The position numbers and the translations under genes were made by a program. A DNA stretch of 64,000 nt from contig NZ_CP070978.1 of NCBI RefSeq assembly GCF_018417535.1, forward strand, positions 3,243,719-3,307,718. The letters run 5' to 3'. This DNA is from Burkholderia pyrrocinia. Its GTDB lineage: Bacteria; Pseudomonadota; Gammaproteobacteria; Burkholderiales; Burkholderiaceae. The notes beneath the pieces were generated by a model. The model was given only the letters and a program-made list of their open reading frames with translations. It had not been told where the DNA came from and ran no database searches. Shown here in pieces: positions 63,405 to 64,000 of this stretch (position 1 is its first letter; the number at the start of each line of letters is the position of its first letter).

Positions 63405-63866
63405 TCAGACGGACGTGACCGCGGGCGTGCCGTGGATATAGTGTTCGAGCTGGCTGATCGTGAACTGCTGATCGGCAATCACGCTCTTCACGAGGTCGCC
63501 GATGGAGATGAGGCCGATCAACTTGCCGCCGTCGAGGACGGGCAGGTGGCGCATCCGGTGCTCGGTCATCAGCGCCATGCACTCGTCGGTGGTTTGCGAC
63601 GGCTCGACGTAGCGCACCTTGGCCGTCATGATTTCCTCGACGCGGGTGGCTTTCGATGAACGGTCCTGCAGGACGATCTTGCGCGCGTAGTCACGCTCGG
63701 TGACGATGCCCGCGATGTCGTCGCCGTCCACGACGAGCAATGCGCCGATTCCCTTCTCCGCCATCAGCTTGATGGCGTCGTAGACGAGATCGGTCTTCGT
63801 AACGGTGTAGATGGTGCGGCCCGAATCCGGCTTGGCCTTGAGAATCTGCGCGACAGTCGTACTCAT
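63405..63866 (-). CDS. CBS-domain pair protein
   Basis: 153 aa with two CBS motifs forming one Bateman module: TVTKTDLVYDAIKLMAEKGI with GIVTERDYARKIVL near 20-67, and VEPSQTTDECMALMTEHRMR with GLISIGDLVKSVI near 85-130. The short C-terminal helix (QQFTISQLEHYIHG) is typical of stand-alone bacterial versions, which bind adenine nucleotides or NAD. Cytoplasmic sensor. AGAAAGCG precedes the ATG. The remaining 134 bases to the window end hold the start of the next region but no visible gene. Confidence 0.94.
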   Translation of the reverse strand: MSTTVAQILKAKPDSGRTIYTVTKTDLVYDAIKLMAEKGIGALLVVDGDDIAGIVTERDYARKIVLQDRSSKATRVEEIMTAKVRYVEPSQTTDECMALMTEHRMRHLPVLDGGKLIGLISIGDLVKSVIADQQFTISQLEHYIHGTPAVTSV

Positions 63867-64000
63867 TCGCTTTCTCCGTGTGCAGGTCGATGCAGGGCAG
63901 GCAGGGCGTGATGCGCGTCACCCGATGGGCCCAGTATAGCCGGGCAGGTGGCGGCAGTCGCGTGACGTTTCCAGATTAGCGGTAAACTCCCGTCACGCAC

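Noticed and set aside
1..64000. tRNA, rRNA, integrase, complete insertion sequence, attachment site or replication origin
   Set aside because: I looked for these on both strands and saw no convincing candidate; a covariance-model scan would be needed to exclude small RNAs.

Overview
The window looks like part of a Burkholderia genome (Burkholderia sensu stricto, probably cepacia-complex-like and perhaps a secondary replicon; this is inference). Evidence is the high-GC coding with strong third-position G/C bias, two porins whose mature ends begin QSSVTLYG, and families I know mainly from Burkholderia (DUF2827, DUF2968, DUF3331, DUF4148, small H-NS paralogues). All family names come from recognising sequence by eye; no search was run.

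1-23.3 kb is one large, almost entirely plus-strand adhesin locus. It opens with the 3' part of a giant trimeric autotransporter adhesin (2169 residues in the window, start upstream). Its stalk is built from about 60 Ser/Thr-rich 25-residue repeats. Behind it, with short gaps or ATGA overlaps, come an OmpA-type lipoprotein, three paralogous DUF2827 proteins (possible GT-B-like glycosyltransferases), a small secreted protein, a parvulin-type lipoprotein, a small membrane protein, a TPR plus GT9-like glycosyltransferase, a second large OmpA-like protein, a DUF2968 coiled-coil protein, a tiny His-rich secreted peptide, a GlsB/YeaQ membrane protein, a tiny lipoprotein, an H-NS-type protein, an OmpR-type regulator with a degenerate receiver, a second TPR/GT9-like gene broken by a frameshift, and an alginate-lyase-family protein. 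I read this as a dedicated export, anchoring and possibly O-glycosylation system for the adhesin. This is the most interesting system in the window.

23.3-26 kb is gene-poor with short ORFs, a duplicated 38-bp element, a C(UUCG)G hairpin and a Fis-like family gene. 26-32 kb has a porin, a hydrolase pseudogene, a patatin-like phospholipase, a cupin, a cupredoxin plus a Tat-exported metallophosphoesterase, and an internally deleted PiT phosphate transporter behind a four-repeat PhoB box. 32-40 kb holds a NitT/TauT-type ABC importer (double permease plus ATPase with AAA-associated tail), an RpiR regulator, gamma-glutamyltransferase and a DAACS glutamate/dicarboxylate symporter, which together suggest use of gamma-glutamyl compounds. 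40-43 kb has a DUF3331 gene, a type II NADH dehydrogenase divergent from a TetR regulator, and two fused gene remnants (LysR and SDR tails).

42.8-49.3 kb is a soxR gene divergent from a complete RND efflux operon, with a textbook SoxR-type promoter (16-bp palindrome, 19-bp spacer). 49.3-54.2 kb is a decaying catabolic region: an intact SDR and VOC gene, then a frameshifted LysR gene, an MHS transporter with an in-frame stop, and two transporter remnants. 54.3-64 kb carries an isochorismatase-like hydrolase, an amidohydrolase, a LuxR regulator, an NTF2-like protein, an HxlR regulator with a palindromic operator, a YXWGXW-repeat protein, a second, probably highly expressed porin with clear terminators, Rnk, a DUF4148 protein and a two-CBS-domain protein.

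About eight damaged genes in 64 kb is a heavy load. Each lesion is either real decay or an assembly error and should be checked against reads.
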